Assembly (NCBI GenBank): GCA_958510825.1
Contig: OY294046.1
Coordinates: 49,891,794 to 49,955,793, forward strand
Direction of reading: 5' to 3'
DNA from: Brachypterus glaber
Lineage: Eukaryota; Arthropoda; Insecta; Coleoptera; Kateretidae
DNA: 64,000 nt
Numbering within the stretch: position 1 is the stretch's first letter; every line of letters begins with the position of its first letter. The position numbers and the translations under genes are program-made. Under the pieces are notes generated by a model. That model made no database searches. It was not told the origin of the DNA and saw only the letters and a list, made by a program, of their open reading frames with translations. Shown piece after piece: positions 55,065-64,000 of the stretch.

Positions 55065-55925
55065 TAATGAATACAATGCTTCTGCAACTTTTGCGCCGAA
55101 GTAATAATAATTACAACCTATAACGTATCTATTAAAATTGTAGGCATATCTAGGTTAGATGTGTTATTGTTTTAATTAAGTTATTATTTTAATTTTACGC
55201 ATACCATAAAAAGGTATAGTTTTGCCTTCAGATATGGCATTTATAAGAACCCACTAACGATTCTGTCAAAGATACGTCAGAGGTGCGTTTCTATAGGGGA
55301 TTAACTTCTCAGTTTGAATTATCCATTAAAATCCATTCAACTGAAAATATTTTTATCCAAGTAGTTCACACCGGTGAAAGTAACATTATTTTTTTCAGAA
55401 AAATAGATTGTTTTAAATATTGTGCAATACCGATTATAATCGGGATAATAATTATTGTTCGAAAAAATTCGAGAAAAAACATTGACTTGATATATTTAGT
55501 ATACTTATACTCTTGAAGTTACAAATGTAACCGGGTGTCACAGATCATATCGGTACCTCAGTTCTAAACTGTTATATCTCAAAAAATGGGAAAATGAGGT
55601 TTGACCATGCAATAATTAAGGATCGTATGTACAATAAAAAATCCAAAAATTTCACTCTAGACACATTTTTGCTTTTTACACTTTGTTAAAATATGAACTT
55701 TTTTCAGTTCTAAACTATTGCATCTCCAAACGAAAAAAGAAATGTTTCTTAAAAAATTTTTTTTTTCGATAAACTAAAAATAAAATATTTTGTTTTTTAA
55801 TTTTTAATATTTTTTTTTTCGTTTGGCACAGAGGTATGTAACCAAAAGTTCTCGCTCGGGCTGTTTTTCGTGCGGTAAGGGCAAATGGGGAAAAATACAT
55901 TTTTTTTAGAAATATTTGAAAATTA
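55065..55925. other. Spacer, no supported gene
   Basis: Frames at 55283-55516 (plus) and 55715-55900 (minus) have no motif. Composition is A/T-rich with homopolymers. Confidence 0.4.
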
Positions 55926-56254
55926 CTATATAGGAGTTTTTGAAATTAAATATGATAATACAATTTTTCTAACTCCACCCCCGAGGGGGTGAGAGGGTAA
56001 ATATTTTTAAATATTTTCAATATTTTCGTCAAAATTGGTATATAGGGGTTTTTGAGATGAATCTGATAATATTTTTCTTTCTAATTTCACCCAGGGGTGG
56101 GGGTAGTTTTTGTGCAAATTGGTATATTTGGGTTTTTATGGTTGATGAAAGAGAATCTGGTAATAAAACAAATCTAACTCCACCCCCTAAGAGGCGGGGG
56201 GTAGTTTTCGTGAAAATTTGTATATTTTTAAGGTTGCTAAAAGTGAATCTCATA
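55926..56254. repeat. Diverged tandem array, about 85-110-bp units
   Basis: Three to four units share GAATCTGATAATA, CTAACTCCACCCCC, a G-run answering it, and TTTTCGTCAAAATTGGTATA followed by a GGGTTTTT block. Within a unit the C-run and G-run form a short hairpin (CCACCCCCGAGGGGGTG at 55975). Overlapping frames on both strands here are shadows of the array. Confidence 0.72.
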
Positions 56255-56615
56255 ATAAAAAAGCCATTTTACGCGCTGAGGTGAAAAATGGGAAAGCTCT
56301 TTTACTGGCCAGTGAATATTTTTTGTTTTCAAAGAGCAAGAAGTTTTGACCGACCTCTGGCATTATAATATTTCAATAATATATTGGAATATATTTTTTT
56401 ATTCGCATCATTAGTTAGAAAATCTATATTGACATTTCCACATATATTTTTTTACATTCGTTAAAAATTATTTTTTTTACAAAATTGGTTAAAAAATGTT
56501 TGAATATTACCGTGTGGGCGATACAAAAGCAGTATACACATATCATTATCCACAGCTATAGCCGAAAACTCAATATTCGACTCTACTGTTAAGTGATGTA
56601 AATAGTATATTACAT
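56255..56615. other. Spacer, nothing recognised
   Basis: A/T-rich, no coding frame or repeat. Confidence 0.45.
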
Positions 56616-56703
56616 AAGGGGACGTGCAAGTATTACGTAACGCTCCTAGGGGGGGGGTCCAAAATGATCAAAATTTGCGTTACGTAATACTTCAATATTC
56701 CCT
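56616..56703. mobile_element. G-tract TIR MITE (family B), minimal copy
   Basis: Ends AGGGGACGTGCAAGTATTAC and (complement) AGGGAATATTGAAGTATTAC surround CGTAACGCTCCTAGGGGGGG and its partner. At 88 bp it is little more than two TIRs with one G-tract. Confidence 0.75.
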
Positions 56704-57563
56704 AACTAGTGTGGAAAGTAACATATTTCACGTGGGAAGGTTTACGAACGAGCCGTCAGGTGACTGAGGAAACTCCACGAGTGTACTAAATACACTTTCC
56801 AATGAGTTATGTACACTATTTTTCCTACGATCCTGAAACAATATAAAGTTTCTTAATTTAATATTTTCTAATTTTTATTACTTATTCAGAAAAATTTTGA
56901 GTAAAGCAAAGCATAAAAAGCAAAAAATAGCATAAAAATTTATGTATGTTAAACAGGAAATATGATTTTCTCTTACTTTTAGTTTTCTTGGTTTTTAAAT
57001 TTGATACAATATCATACAATACAATACCTAGCTGTTTAATAGGTTGCCTATAACGCAAGCCTCTTGTGTAAGTCAATGCAAGACAGTTTACTAATTAAAT
57101 TAGATTTCTTTCGATATGTTCCCATATAAAACAGTAACATTGTACTGTTTTAGTATTTCATAAGAAAAAGCCCGTGTATTTTGATGTTTTTTATAAAACG
57201 TAAGGTAACTAAATCAAAAATTAAGTAATTTTTATAAAATCCAGACATAAATAAAACATCCCAAGTTATATCTTGGTCAATCTAGTAAGGTTATAACTAT
57301 AGTTTCTATTCTTGACATGAAAAACAAAAATATTTGGATTGAAAAACATAAAAGATATCATAAAATTCTGTGATGAAAGGTGGAAAATGACATATAAAAC
57401 GAGGTGAGCTAAATTCGTAGAATTAGGCAAACCTACATACATAAATATCAAACTAGGGTGATGTGAAAATATCAAATAAGTGTGATATAAGGCATTTTCT
57501 AAAGAACAAAAGAGTGTGCTAAATGTCATTTTCATAGGGGATCTTAGGAAAAATATTTATACG
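56704..57563. other. Spacer, no supported gene
   Basis: 56710-56815 has weakly inverted ends (GTGGAAAGTA…TACACTTTCCA) and may be a small decayed foldback. Minus-strand frames 56882-57076 and 57266-57535 (64 and 89 codons) have no recognisable motif. Confidence 0.4.
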
Positions 57564-57670
57564 TACAGTCGACCGTGTAGACCTAAATTAACATAAAAAA
57601 CGTGTTAAAATATGTAAATTATACAAAAAACGGTGTTAATATTGCACATTTTTACACGGTCGACCATGTA
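57564..57670. mobile_element. Short MITE with TA duplication
   Basis: 57566-57668 (103 bp) has the ends CAGTCGACCGTGTA and (complement) CATGGTCGACCGTGTA, with TA on both sides. Non-coding. Confidence 0.78.
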
Positions 57671-58131
57671 ATTTTTTTTCATCAGTGTATTAATCCCATT
57701 AGGGTCCCTAAATAAGGGGACATTAAAGGCAACTAAGCATATGTGCAGAGTGCTTTGGTGCCAAACTTATATTTGGTTATAAATCTGCCAGATTCATAAT
57801 CTTAGGTTATAGTTAAATGCAATTTTATTAAATTATTTTTGATTTAAATCACTGGTCAATATCAGTATAAATATGTTACGTTTAACATAACTAAGGCTTT
57901 TAAAAAAGTATAAAAATACAATTTTTAAAACTAAAAGCAAGGGCTACGATAATGTTTATTAAAACAACAATTTTATTTAGATTGATGCCTACGTTTTGAA
58001 ACGGATATATTTCTTCTTCGGGGCTAAATACAAAATCCTCGAATTTCATGTAAAAATAATAAAAAAACAATAAAAATACACCAGATTTTGTTTATAAGAC
58101 GCCAAGGCGCGCCATACTATACTGAAAACGA
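57671..58131. other. Spacer, nothing recognised
   Basis: No coding frame with a motif and no repeat boundary visible. Confidence 0.45.
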
Positions 58132-58809
58132 CTCCAAGTAGATTCACCAACAGTAGCTTTACTTTAGTGTGTTATAGTTCCTTAAATTTTAATTAAAATT
58201 AAAAAGCAAATTGACCATACTCAAGTAATTTATTTAGGTACGATAACCTATATTTTGTGAAACTCGAGTAAATGTTTAAGGCTGTAGCCTCCATGGTACA
58301 TCTCAGAGTCAAGCAGTCTTATTTTTTATTTATTTTTTTTTTATTTTGACATAGCCTTGGATACAATCAATTGTTTTTTTCATGCTGGTGACGTCGCACT
58401 AGGTCATAGTGCCACGGTGCAAAAGACCTATATAAACATTCTTGATCCAGTGTAACTTTTGACGATTCTGAAAACGACTCCAAGTAGATTCACCAACAGT
58501 AGCTTCACTTTAGCGTGTTATAGTTCCTTAAATTTTAATTAAAATTAAAAAAGCAAATTGACCATACTTAAGTAATTTATTTAGGTACGATAACCTATAT
58601 TTTGTGAAACTCGAGAAAATGTTTAAGGCTGTAGCCTCCATGGTACATCTCAGAGTCAAGCCGTCCTATTTTTTATTTATTTTTTTTTATTTTGACATAG
58701 CCTTGGATACAATCAATTTCATGCTGGTGACGTCGCACTAGGTCATAGTGCCACAGTGCAAAAGACCTATATAAACATTCTTGATCCAGTGTAACTTTTG
58801 ACGATTCTG
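58132..58809 (+). repeat. Tandem duplication, 2 x about 336 bp
   Basis: 58132-58467 and 58468-58809 both start CTGAAAACGACTCCAAGTAG and end near TAACTTTTGACGATTCT. They differ by a few substitutions and short T-run indels. On the minus strand part of the second unit is open for 61 codons (58673-58858), reading KVTLDQECLYRSF and LVRRHQHEIDCIQGYV; the first unit has frame-breaking differences. I do not recognise this peptide. Confidence 0.88.
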
Positions 58810-59375
58810 GCAAAAACCATCGTAAAATATCCCCTCCCCACCTAGATGTATAGCCCATCCTATACAGTATAAGATTTTAGTTCGTTATTTTTAAGGTAAT
58901 AATCAATGGGCTAGGCTAAAACAAAAATTATGTCATGACAAAAATTACATTTTCGTTTCACAATACATCACAATTTGGGATTTTTATGCAACAAAACTAA
59001 ACATATTATTAATCATCTAATGTCTTTTAATAGCATATAATAAAATCGTCTATATCTAATAATATTTTATTATTTATTGTGTAATACTCAATTACGAATT
59101 TAGACAAATTTTAAGCACTTTTCGATGCTAATTTTTTTGTTAATTAGATTTAAATTCAAAGTGAATATTTATTAAAAATTTTTCATAATAAATATATAAA
59201 TTTTTTTATATATTTTATATATAAAATATTTAGTGGCAATTTTAATAACACTAGTTTACAAGTGTTATTTTTTTTTCTTGTGGGCCAATAAAAAATAATG
59301 TTTTTTTTTATCCGCTAAATCGGTCAATGAAAAGTTTTTGGCGAATATCGGACACTCGAACACTTTCTTAAAGCA
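58810..59375. other. Spacer, nothing recognised
   Basis: A/T-rich, no gene seen. Confidence 0.45.
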
Positions 59376-60125
59376 TTAATTAAAACAAAAGTCCTTTCCC
59401 CTATATTTATTAAATTGATTTACCAACCTAGGTTTCGATATTTTATAATATACTTAGGATCATCTTCAGGGTTTACATAAAAAATTACAGGAGGGTTTAA
59501 ACATTTTTTTTTCTTTGTTGGAAAACCAAATTTTAAATTTTAATTGTTTAAATGTCTAATGTTACAAGGTAGAATTGACGGGGCAATTCGGATTTACTTA
59601 TTATTGTTGCGTAAGTTTTTATATTTTGTACAATTTTTTCTGTTTGAAAGTAGGGTTATGTAAAAAAAATGTTAAACCCCTCTTGTAATATTGTCAAGAG
59701 TTGGCTAGTTAGCCATAAAGGCTTTACCTGAATTTAATAAAACAATTTTATTTATTATTTATATACAGATGTTTTGCACACCAAGCATTCTAGTGAAACA
59801 TTGAAATTAAATAAACTAGGTTTGTTTGTAAAACATCTTGGTATAAATACGATACTTAGATCAAATGATGGGAATTAGAAAATTAATAAATTATCAGATT
59901 GATAGAGTCGATAGTTGGGTAGTCCCCAAAGTGGGCAGTGCCCATTGGACAAAGTAACCAACATTGATATCTCCCAAACTTTGTGGTAAGAAGAGTTAAT
60001 TTTTATAAATAAGGGTTTAGTTATCCCAACCCCAAAACCCGTATCCGCAAGGAAGCACCATTATTCGTGACACGAAGAACCCTCATTCGTGACCATATTT
60101 TGGGTAAACCCTGAAAATGATCTTA

Positions 60126-61418
60126 GATATAATCATAGACAAAATAAACAAATAGATTGATTTTTGACCGTCTGCGTATACTTCTGCGTCCCGACTGCGT
60201 CCTCCATTTTGATTCCAATTGTCCAACATAAAGTAAAAAAATATATATTTTATGTTGGTAACACTGTGTTGCGTTAGATAGGAATATTTTCTTTGTTAGA
60301 GATGTGTCTTTTCATTTCACTTCAGTAGTCAGTAAAAGTTTTTTTTTTGTCGTTGTTTTGTTGCAACAGTTTGTTATATATGTAAAAACTAAATCAATAT
60401 GTTATACTACACAGATATTTATTTATTTTTACCAGTAATTTAAATATAAAAATATAATTTTTAGCACACACCTCTAACATATTCGTGCAACAGGTTAACA
60501 TAACCTAATTTATGTAAGTTTTGAGTTTGTTTTCGAAGTTTTTCTGTTATTTTTTCTACGCGTTTGGTGTTTTGTGGTAGAAGGGTGAACATTTTATTTT
60601 ATTATAGACTATATATAATAGCGTTTTTGAACTTTTAAAGTCTTTCTGTGTTTTTTGTATATTTTATAGTGCTTTTTCAAGGAACTAGTAAAGTCTGCAA
60701 TGACGTGTTTTATAAAAAGTTGTAGAAACATAAAACGACTGCTACCTGCAGACAGCAGTATCATATTTTTTAGGTAAGTTTGATTTTTTTTAATATAACT
60801 GTTTGTTTAACTGTTTAACTGTTTGTTTGTTTAACCTCGTACTATTCTACTTAATTAAGCATCCCCTAAGTCCAGGACTTGTGTGGGCTAGTAGTAGAGG
60901 GAACCACCGGCTTATACTGACTTTCGAACCAGTTTCTAGGGAGTGTCCGTTTCACTTATCGCCTTCGCCAAATTTCAATTATTAATTAACTGAAAAAGGC
61001 AAATCGGCGCCAGTGAGAATCGAACTCACGATAGTAGACTTGCTATTCATACGCGCTAGCCACTACGCTATGCCTCCCATAACATAAGAAACAAATAAAA
61101 TTTTATATACCTACGCATGCCTATCATAGGTATTCGAAATCTAAGGTTACCTATGTTAGTTCTCTAAACATATTTTTATCTTATCTATGATTTGAATTAA
61201 ATAATTTCATATCTACAGAAACAGAATGATATACTTTGACAGTAAATAATAAAACATTAAAAAGTAAGGTTATGTCGTTTATTTATTTACATTTTACACA
61301 CTAATTTAAACTTCCCGGCTGATTTCTGACGTAACTTCCGATCAAAATGGAGGACTCGTAAATTTGTATATAACCTTGAGATGACAGCTCATCTATGTTC
61401 TTTGTCTATGGGTATAAT
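60126..61418. mobile_element. TIR transposon with 8-bp duplication (hAT- or P-like), copy B
   Basis: 60134-61410 is an inverted copy of 11187-12063, starting CATAGACAAAATAAACAAAT and ending TTCTTTGTCTATG. Flanks GATATAAT (60126-60133) and GGTATAAT (61411-61418) are an 8-bp duplication with one difference. It is longer than copy A only because a SINE inserted in it. It sits in the right arm of a foldback element. Confidence 0.87.
60800..61078 (-). mobile_element. tRNA-derived SINE, copy 2
   Basis: On the minus strand: tRNA-like head GGGAGGCATAGCGTAGTGG (ending side 61078) with A-box TAGCGTAGTGG and B-box GAGTTCGATTC, the same body as 7606-7886, and a tail of (AAACAAACAGTT)-like repeats. It is flanked by a 5-bp duplication ATAAC (60795-60799 and 61079-61083). 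Copy A of the host element retains the empty site. The 60-codon plus-strand frame at 60803-60985 is antisense to the SINE body and is also seen near 7700-7882, so it is not a gene. Confidence 0.9.
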
Positions 61419-61490
61419 ATAAAAGATCGAAACCTAGGTTGGTAAAGCAATTTAATAAATATAGGGAAAAGGACTTAAGTTTTAATTAAT

Positions 61491-61779
61491 GATATAGTTA
61501 TCCCTACGATAGATCTATATAATAGATATTTCTTAAAGCTTTAAAAAATTAATTTTTTTATTTATAAATGCCAAAAATGTGATAATTTTATATCCAACGA
61601 CAGAACCAATAACAATTTTTTGCTTAATAACAATAAAAATTCCACTTGGCAATTGTAACGTATAGTTTTGAGAACGTAAAAATAACAAATGTGCTCATTT
61701 AGGTTGACAATAATGATCTTAAGAGAATAAAATAAGTGCTGAAAACATGAAATGCTTCAAGTTCCGTAGTATACTCTAC
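61491..61779. other. Spacer, nothing recognised
   Basis: A/T-rich, no gene seen. Confidence 0.45.
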
Positions 61780-62688
61780 TAGGGTGGACCTTATTTTTTT
61801 TATTGTTTAAAATTTTTATTTTGGTGTATATGAAACATCCTGAAAATATGAGGGTGATCAAACTTCTCTAAGGGTCCCAGTTGGATCCCTAAAATCGCCA
61901 AATTACGCAAAAATCGTGAAAAATCGTTGAAAATGGGCTGTACTTTTTGTATCAGTGAAAAATTTAAAAGCTGAAATATTAATTTCTTCCTTTTGAGTGT
62001 ACAAAAGTATGTGCCAAATTTCAATGAACAAAAGATACTATCAGGTGCCGAAAATGCACCAAAGTTGCCCCTAAAACACTAAATTTGAGAAATTTCCACC
62101 ATAAATGCGTTTCTCAGCTAAAAAAACATTTAAAAAATATTTAAACCTAGACTTAATTTAATTTAATGTATATTCATAATATAAAATAATTAAATAAAAA
62201 CAAAATGAGCTAAGTACCAAATAAGAGCACCCAAAAGGGCCTCTTATTTGGCGCTTAGCTCGTTTTGTATTTGTCAAATTATTTTATATTATTAATGTGC
62301 ATTAAAAAAAATTAAGTTAAGTCTAGATTGACCTATTTTTTTAAATGCTTTTTTAGCTTTTCTCACATTTATGGTGTAAATTCGTCAAACTTAGTGTTTT
62401 AGGGGCAACATTGGCGGATTTTCGATACCTGATAGAATCTTTTGATCATTTTGAAATTTGGCACATAATTTTGTACACAAAAGGAAAAAATTAAGATTTC
62501 AAGGCTTTTAAATTTTCCACTGATGCAAAAAGTCAATTTTCTACGATTTTTTACGATTTTAGCGTAATTTCACGATTCTAGGGGTCCAAATGGGACCCTT
62601 AGAGAAGTTTGATCACCCTCATATTTTTAGGATATTCTAGATACACCAGAATAAAAATTTTAAAACAAAAAAAATAAGGTCTATCCTA
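61780..62688. mobile_element. Large palindromic MITE with TA duplication
   Basis: 61782-62686 (905 bp) starts GGGTGGACCTTATTTTTTTT and ends, as complement, GGATAGACCTTATTTTTTTT, with TA on both sides. Arms of about 440 bp pair with many substitutions and meet at GAGCTAAGTACCAAATAAGA and its complement near 62230. Mariner-type target. No coding capacity. Confidence 0.85.
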
Positions 62689-63072
62689 ATACTGTACAGT
62701 GAATATGGTAAAAAGAAGAAAAAAAAAGTCCAATGTTGAAAATTTTCAAAATGGGAAAGCAAAAAAAGTACATATCATTCTCGATTTGTTTCAAGAAAAT
62801 TATTTTGGGCCCTTTTATATAGTCTACTTTAAATTCTATAATATACAAATTCAGCGGCGGCCATAATTAAAAGTTCACAAAAATGATGATACTACTGGCA
62901 GACGTACAATAAATCTATTATTTACCGCAATTCTACATAAAATTGTGGCAATTGATAGAATTCTATACTAACTGCCAGTGGTGTCATCTCGTAAACTGTT
63001 TATAAACTTTTAACGGTCTTTCTACATACCTTTAAATTTTAAATATATTTTGTTTTTATTTTTTATACAGAA
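62689..63072. repeat. Spacer with a 90-bp hairpin
   Basis: 62890-62986 has inverted ends CTACTGGCAG and CTGCCAGTGG, and inner arms CCGCAATT/AATTGTGG. It may be a tiny MITE. Nothing else is seen in this stretch. Confidence 0.5.
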
Positions 63073-63475
63073 TGAAAGAAGATATCATTGTGAAATTTTG
63101 TAAGTATATTTATATTTAAAGAATACAATTTTTTTAGATTTTTAAGTGCATATTTTTGCCATATTTTTTTTTAAACATCAAAAAACGGTGGTTGCCATGA
63201 TTCCGGCCGTTTGGATCGACTAAAAGTTAAAAAAAAAACTTGGTATTATTCAGTACTGATGTCGCTATAGTCCTGTCTGGAAGAACATATTTTGGCCAAA
63301 AAATAACAAAATGGCAGACGTTTCTCTTAAAAATTATTTAAAAATTTTTGAAAAACGTCCACCATTTTGTTATTTTTTTGCCAAAAAAAATCTTCTAGAT
63401 GGGGCTATGGCAAAAAATGGCACTTTAAAAATGTAAAAAAAATTTATTCTTTAACATACCTACAAAATTTCACAA
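63073..63475. mobile_element. Foldback element, about 400 bp
   Basis: GTGAAATTTTGTARGTATRT and AAAGAATA…TTTGCCATA on the left pair with the inverse on the right. An inner pair TAACAAAATGGCAGACGTTT / AAACGTCCACCATTTTGTTA flanks the centre near 63335, and ATAGTCCTGTCTGGAAGA pairs with TCTTCTAGATGGGGCTAT. Confidence 0.65.
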
Positions 63476-63578
63476 TTATATATTTTTTTTCTTCCTATAT
63501 AAAAAAAAAGTTTAAGAACAAAATATTTTTAAAATTTGTAGGTAGAAAGACTCCTTAAATATAGATGTCGTTGAATTC

Positions 63579-63642
<64 letters not shown>

Positions 63643-63643
63643 G
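63579..63643 (-). repeat. (AAT)n microsatellite, likely retrotransposon tail
   Basis: About 21 AAT units. On the minus strand the sequence before it reads CTTAAATAAACTTATTATT, i.e. AATAAA followed by a simple repeat, as in the 3' ends at 34.3 and 38.1 kb. Confidence 0.75.
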
Positions 63644-64000
63644 TTTATTTAAGTTTTACATGTACATTGTTTTATAAATTTAATAAATTTAAAAATTTAG
63701 ATTAAGTTTGACACCTAGGTTTTGGAAAACCTGTGTTGTGTCCTAGAATAACATTATTGCTTAAGAACTAAAATTATAGATATACTTAGAGTAGAGCAGA
63801 AAGAAGAGCAGATAATTCAAATGTAGCGCGGGCGGGTGAAAAGAACTGAAGGGAATCGAATTTAAAATGTGTTAAATAAAGAAAAAAAAAATAAAAATAA
63901 AAAAATAAAAAAAGGGTTAATTTAAAATACAGTCAAGAAAAAATAAATTAATTCGTATATACTTTTCCAGCTAGAGCTGCGAGGAGTATCAAAACTGGAA
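63644..64000 (-). other. Probable 3' UTR of a minus-strand non-LTR element running off the window
   Basis: No coding frame is readable before the window ends. The call rests on the AATAAA plus microsatellite arrangement only. Confidence 0.35.

Larger units (their letters stand above)
59376..61490. mobile_element. Foldback element with CTGAAGA…GAAACC ends, interrupted
   Basis: Left arm 59376-59475 (minus orientation) and right arm (60100-60125 plus 61419-61490, plus orientation) are inverted copies: GTAAACCCTGAARATGATC, then a variable loop, then ATCGAAACCTAGGTTGGTAA and a T/A-rich end with AATATAGGG. The right arm is split by the 8-bp-TSD element (60134-61410). The motif recalls a hammerhead core (CTGAAGA … GAAA) with a 4-bp stem I (AACC/GGTT), but stem II pairs poorly in the left copy and the right copy has CTGAAAA. 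The 620-bp interior has no coding frame. Confidence 0.6.

Noticed and set aside
56029..56284. Overlapping 74- and 75-codon frames on both strands
   Set aside because: Both arise from the tandem array with C- and G-runs at 55926-56254.

Overview
This is a strongly AT-rich eukaryotic window with no intact host protein-coding gene that I can recognise. It is a dense, nested graveyard of transposable elements. The mix (CR1/L2-like and Jockey/R1-like non-LTR retrotransposons with simple-sequence 3' tails, Ty3/Gypsy-type LTR elements with 4-bp target duplications, a tRNA-derived SINE, Tc1/mariner, PIF/Harbinger-like and CACTA-like MITEs, long foldback elements and hammerhead-ribozyme repeats) fits an arthropod, most likely an insect. 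I cannot name the species.

Layout. 1-3.8 kb: spacer with two MITEs. 3.8-7.2 kb (minus): a CR1/L2-like retrotransposon with a full-length 930-codon endonuclease/reverse transcriptase ORF and the end of ORF1. 7.6-8.2 kb: a SINE whose tail and flank are duplicated in tandem. 8.2-9.9 kb: hairpins, an 0.8-kb foldback and a Harbinger-like MITE. 11.2-12.1 kb: a TIR element with an 8-bp duplication. 12.7-13.6 kb: a TA-inserting element with a repeated 13-bp motif. 13.8-14.2 kb: the 3' end of an R1/LOA/I-like retrotransposon. 15.27-21.10 kb: an internally deleted LTR retrotransposon with 2,067-bp LTRs. 21.13-29.59 kb: one foldback DNA transposon whose left arm holds a non-coding LTR element (1,004-bp LTRs) and a MITE. 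30-38 kb: G-rich MITEs, reverse transcriptase scraps, and a retrotransposon 3' end with a 200-bp AAG tail. 38.1-39.8 kb: another retrotransposon 3' end, a MITE, and a Tc1/mariner relic split by a hammerhead-ribozyme element. 41-44 kb: foldback MITEs. 44.7-52.0 kb: a large tandem duplication (about 4.5 and 2.8 kb); its first copy carries a 1.77-kb foldback whose empty site survives in the second copy. 52.2-53.5 kb: a TIR element split by a second hammerhead element with two ribozymes 354 bp apart. 53.6-64 kb: more MITEs, tandem repeats, and a four-level nest (SINE in an 8-bp-TSD element in a foldback).

The most interesting system is the hammerhead-ribozyme repeat family at 39.4 and 52.7 kb. 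Three copies keep the complete type I hammerhead core with consistent stems I, II and III and a GUC cleavage site. They lie in short non-coding units flanked by perfect 11- and 12-bp target duplications. Tandem 354-bp spacing, 5'-inverted segments and different start and end points in the two insertions are what would be expected if a self-cleaved, possibly circular RNA was reverse transcribed and inserted. This resembles metazoan retrozymes or Penelope-like terminal repeats.

Nothing suggests an operon, CRISPR array or prokaryotic feature. All coordinates and alignments were made by eye, so boundaries of diverged repeats are approximate.
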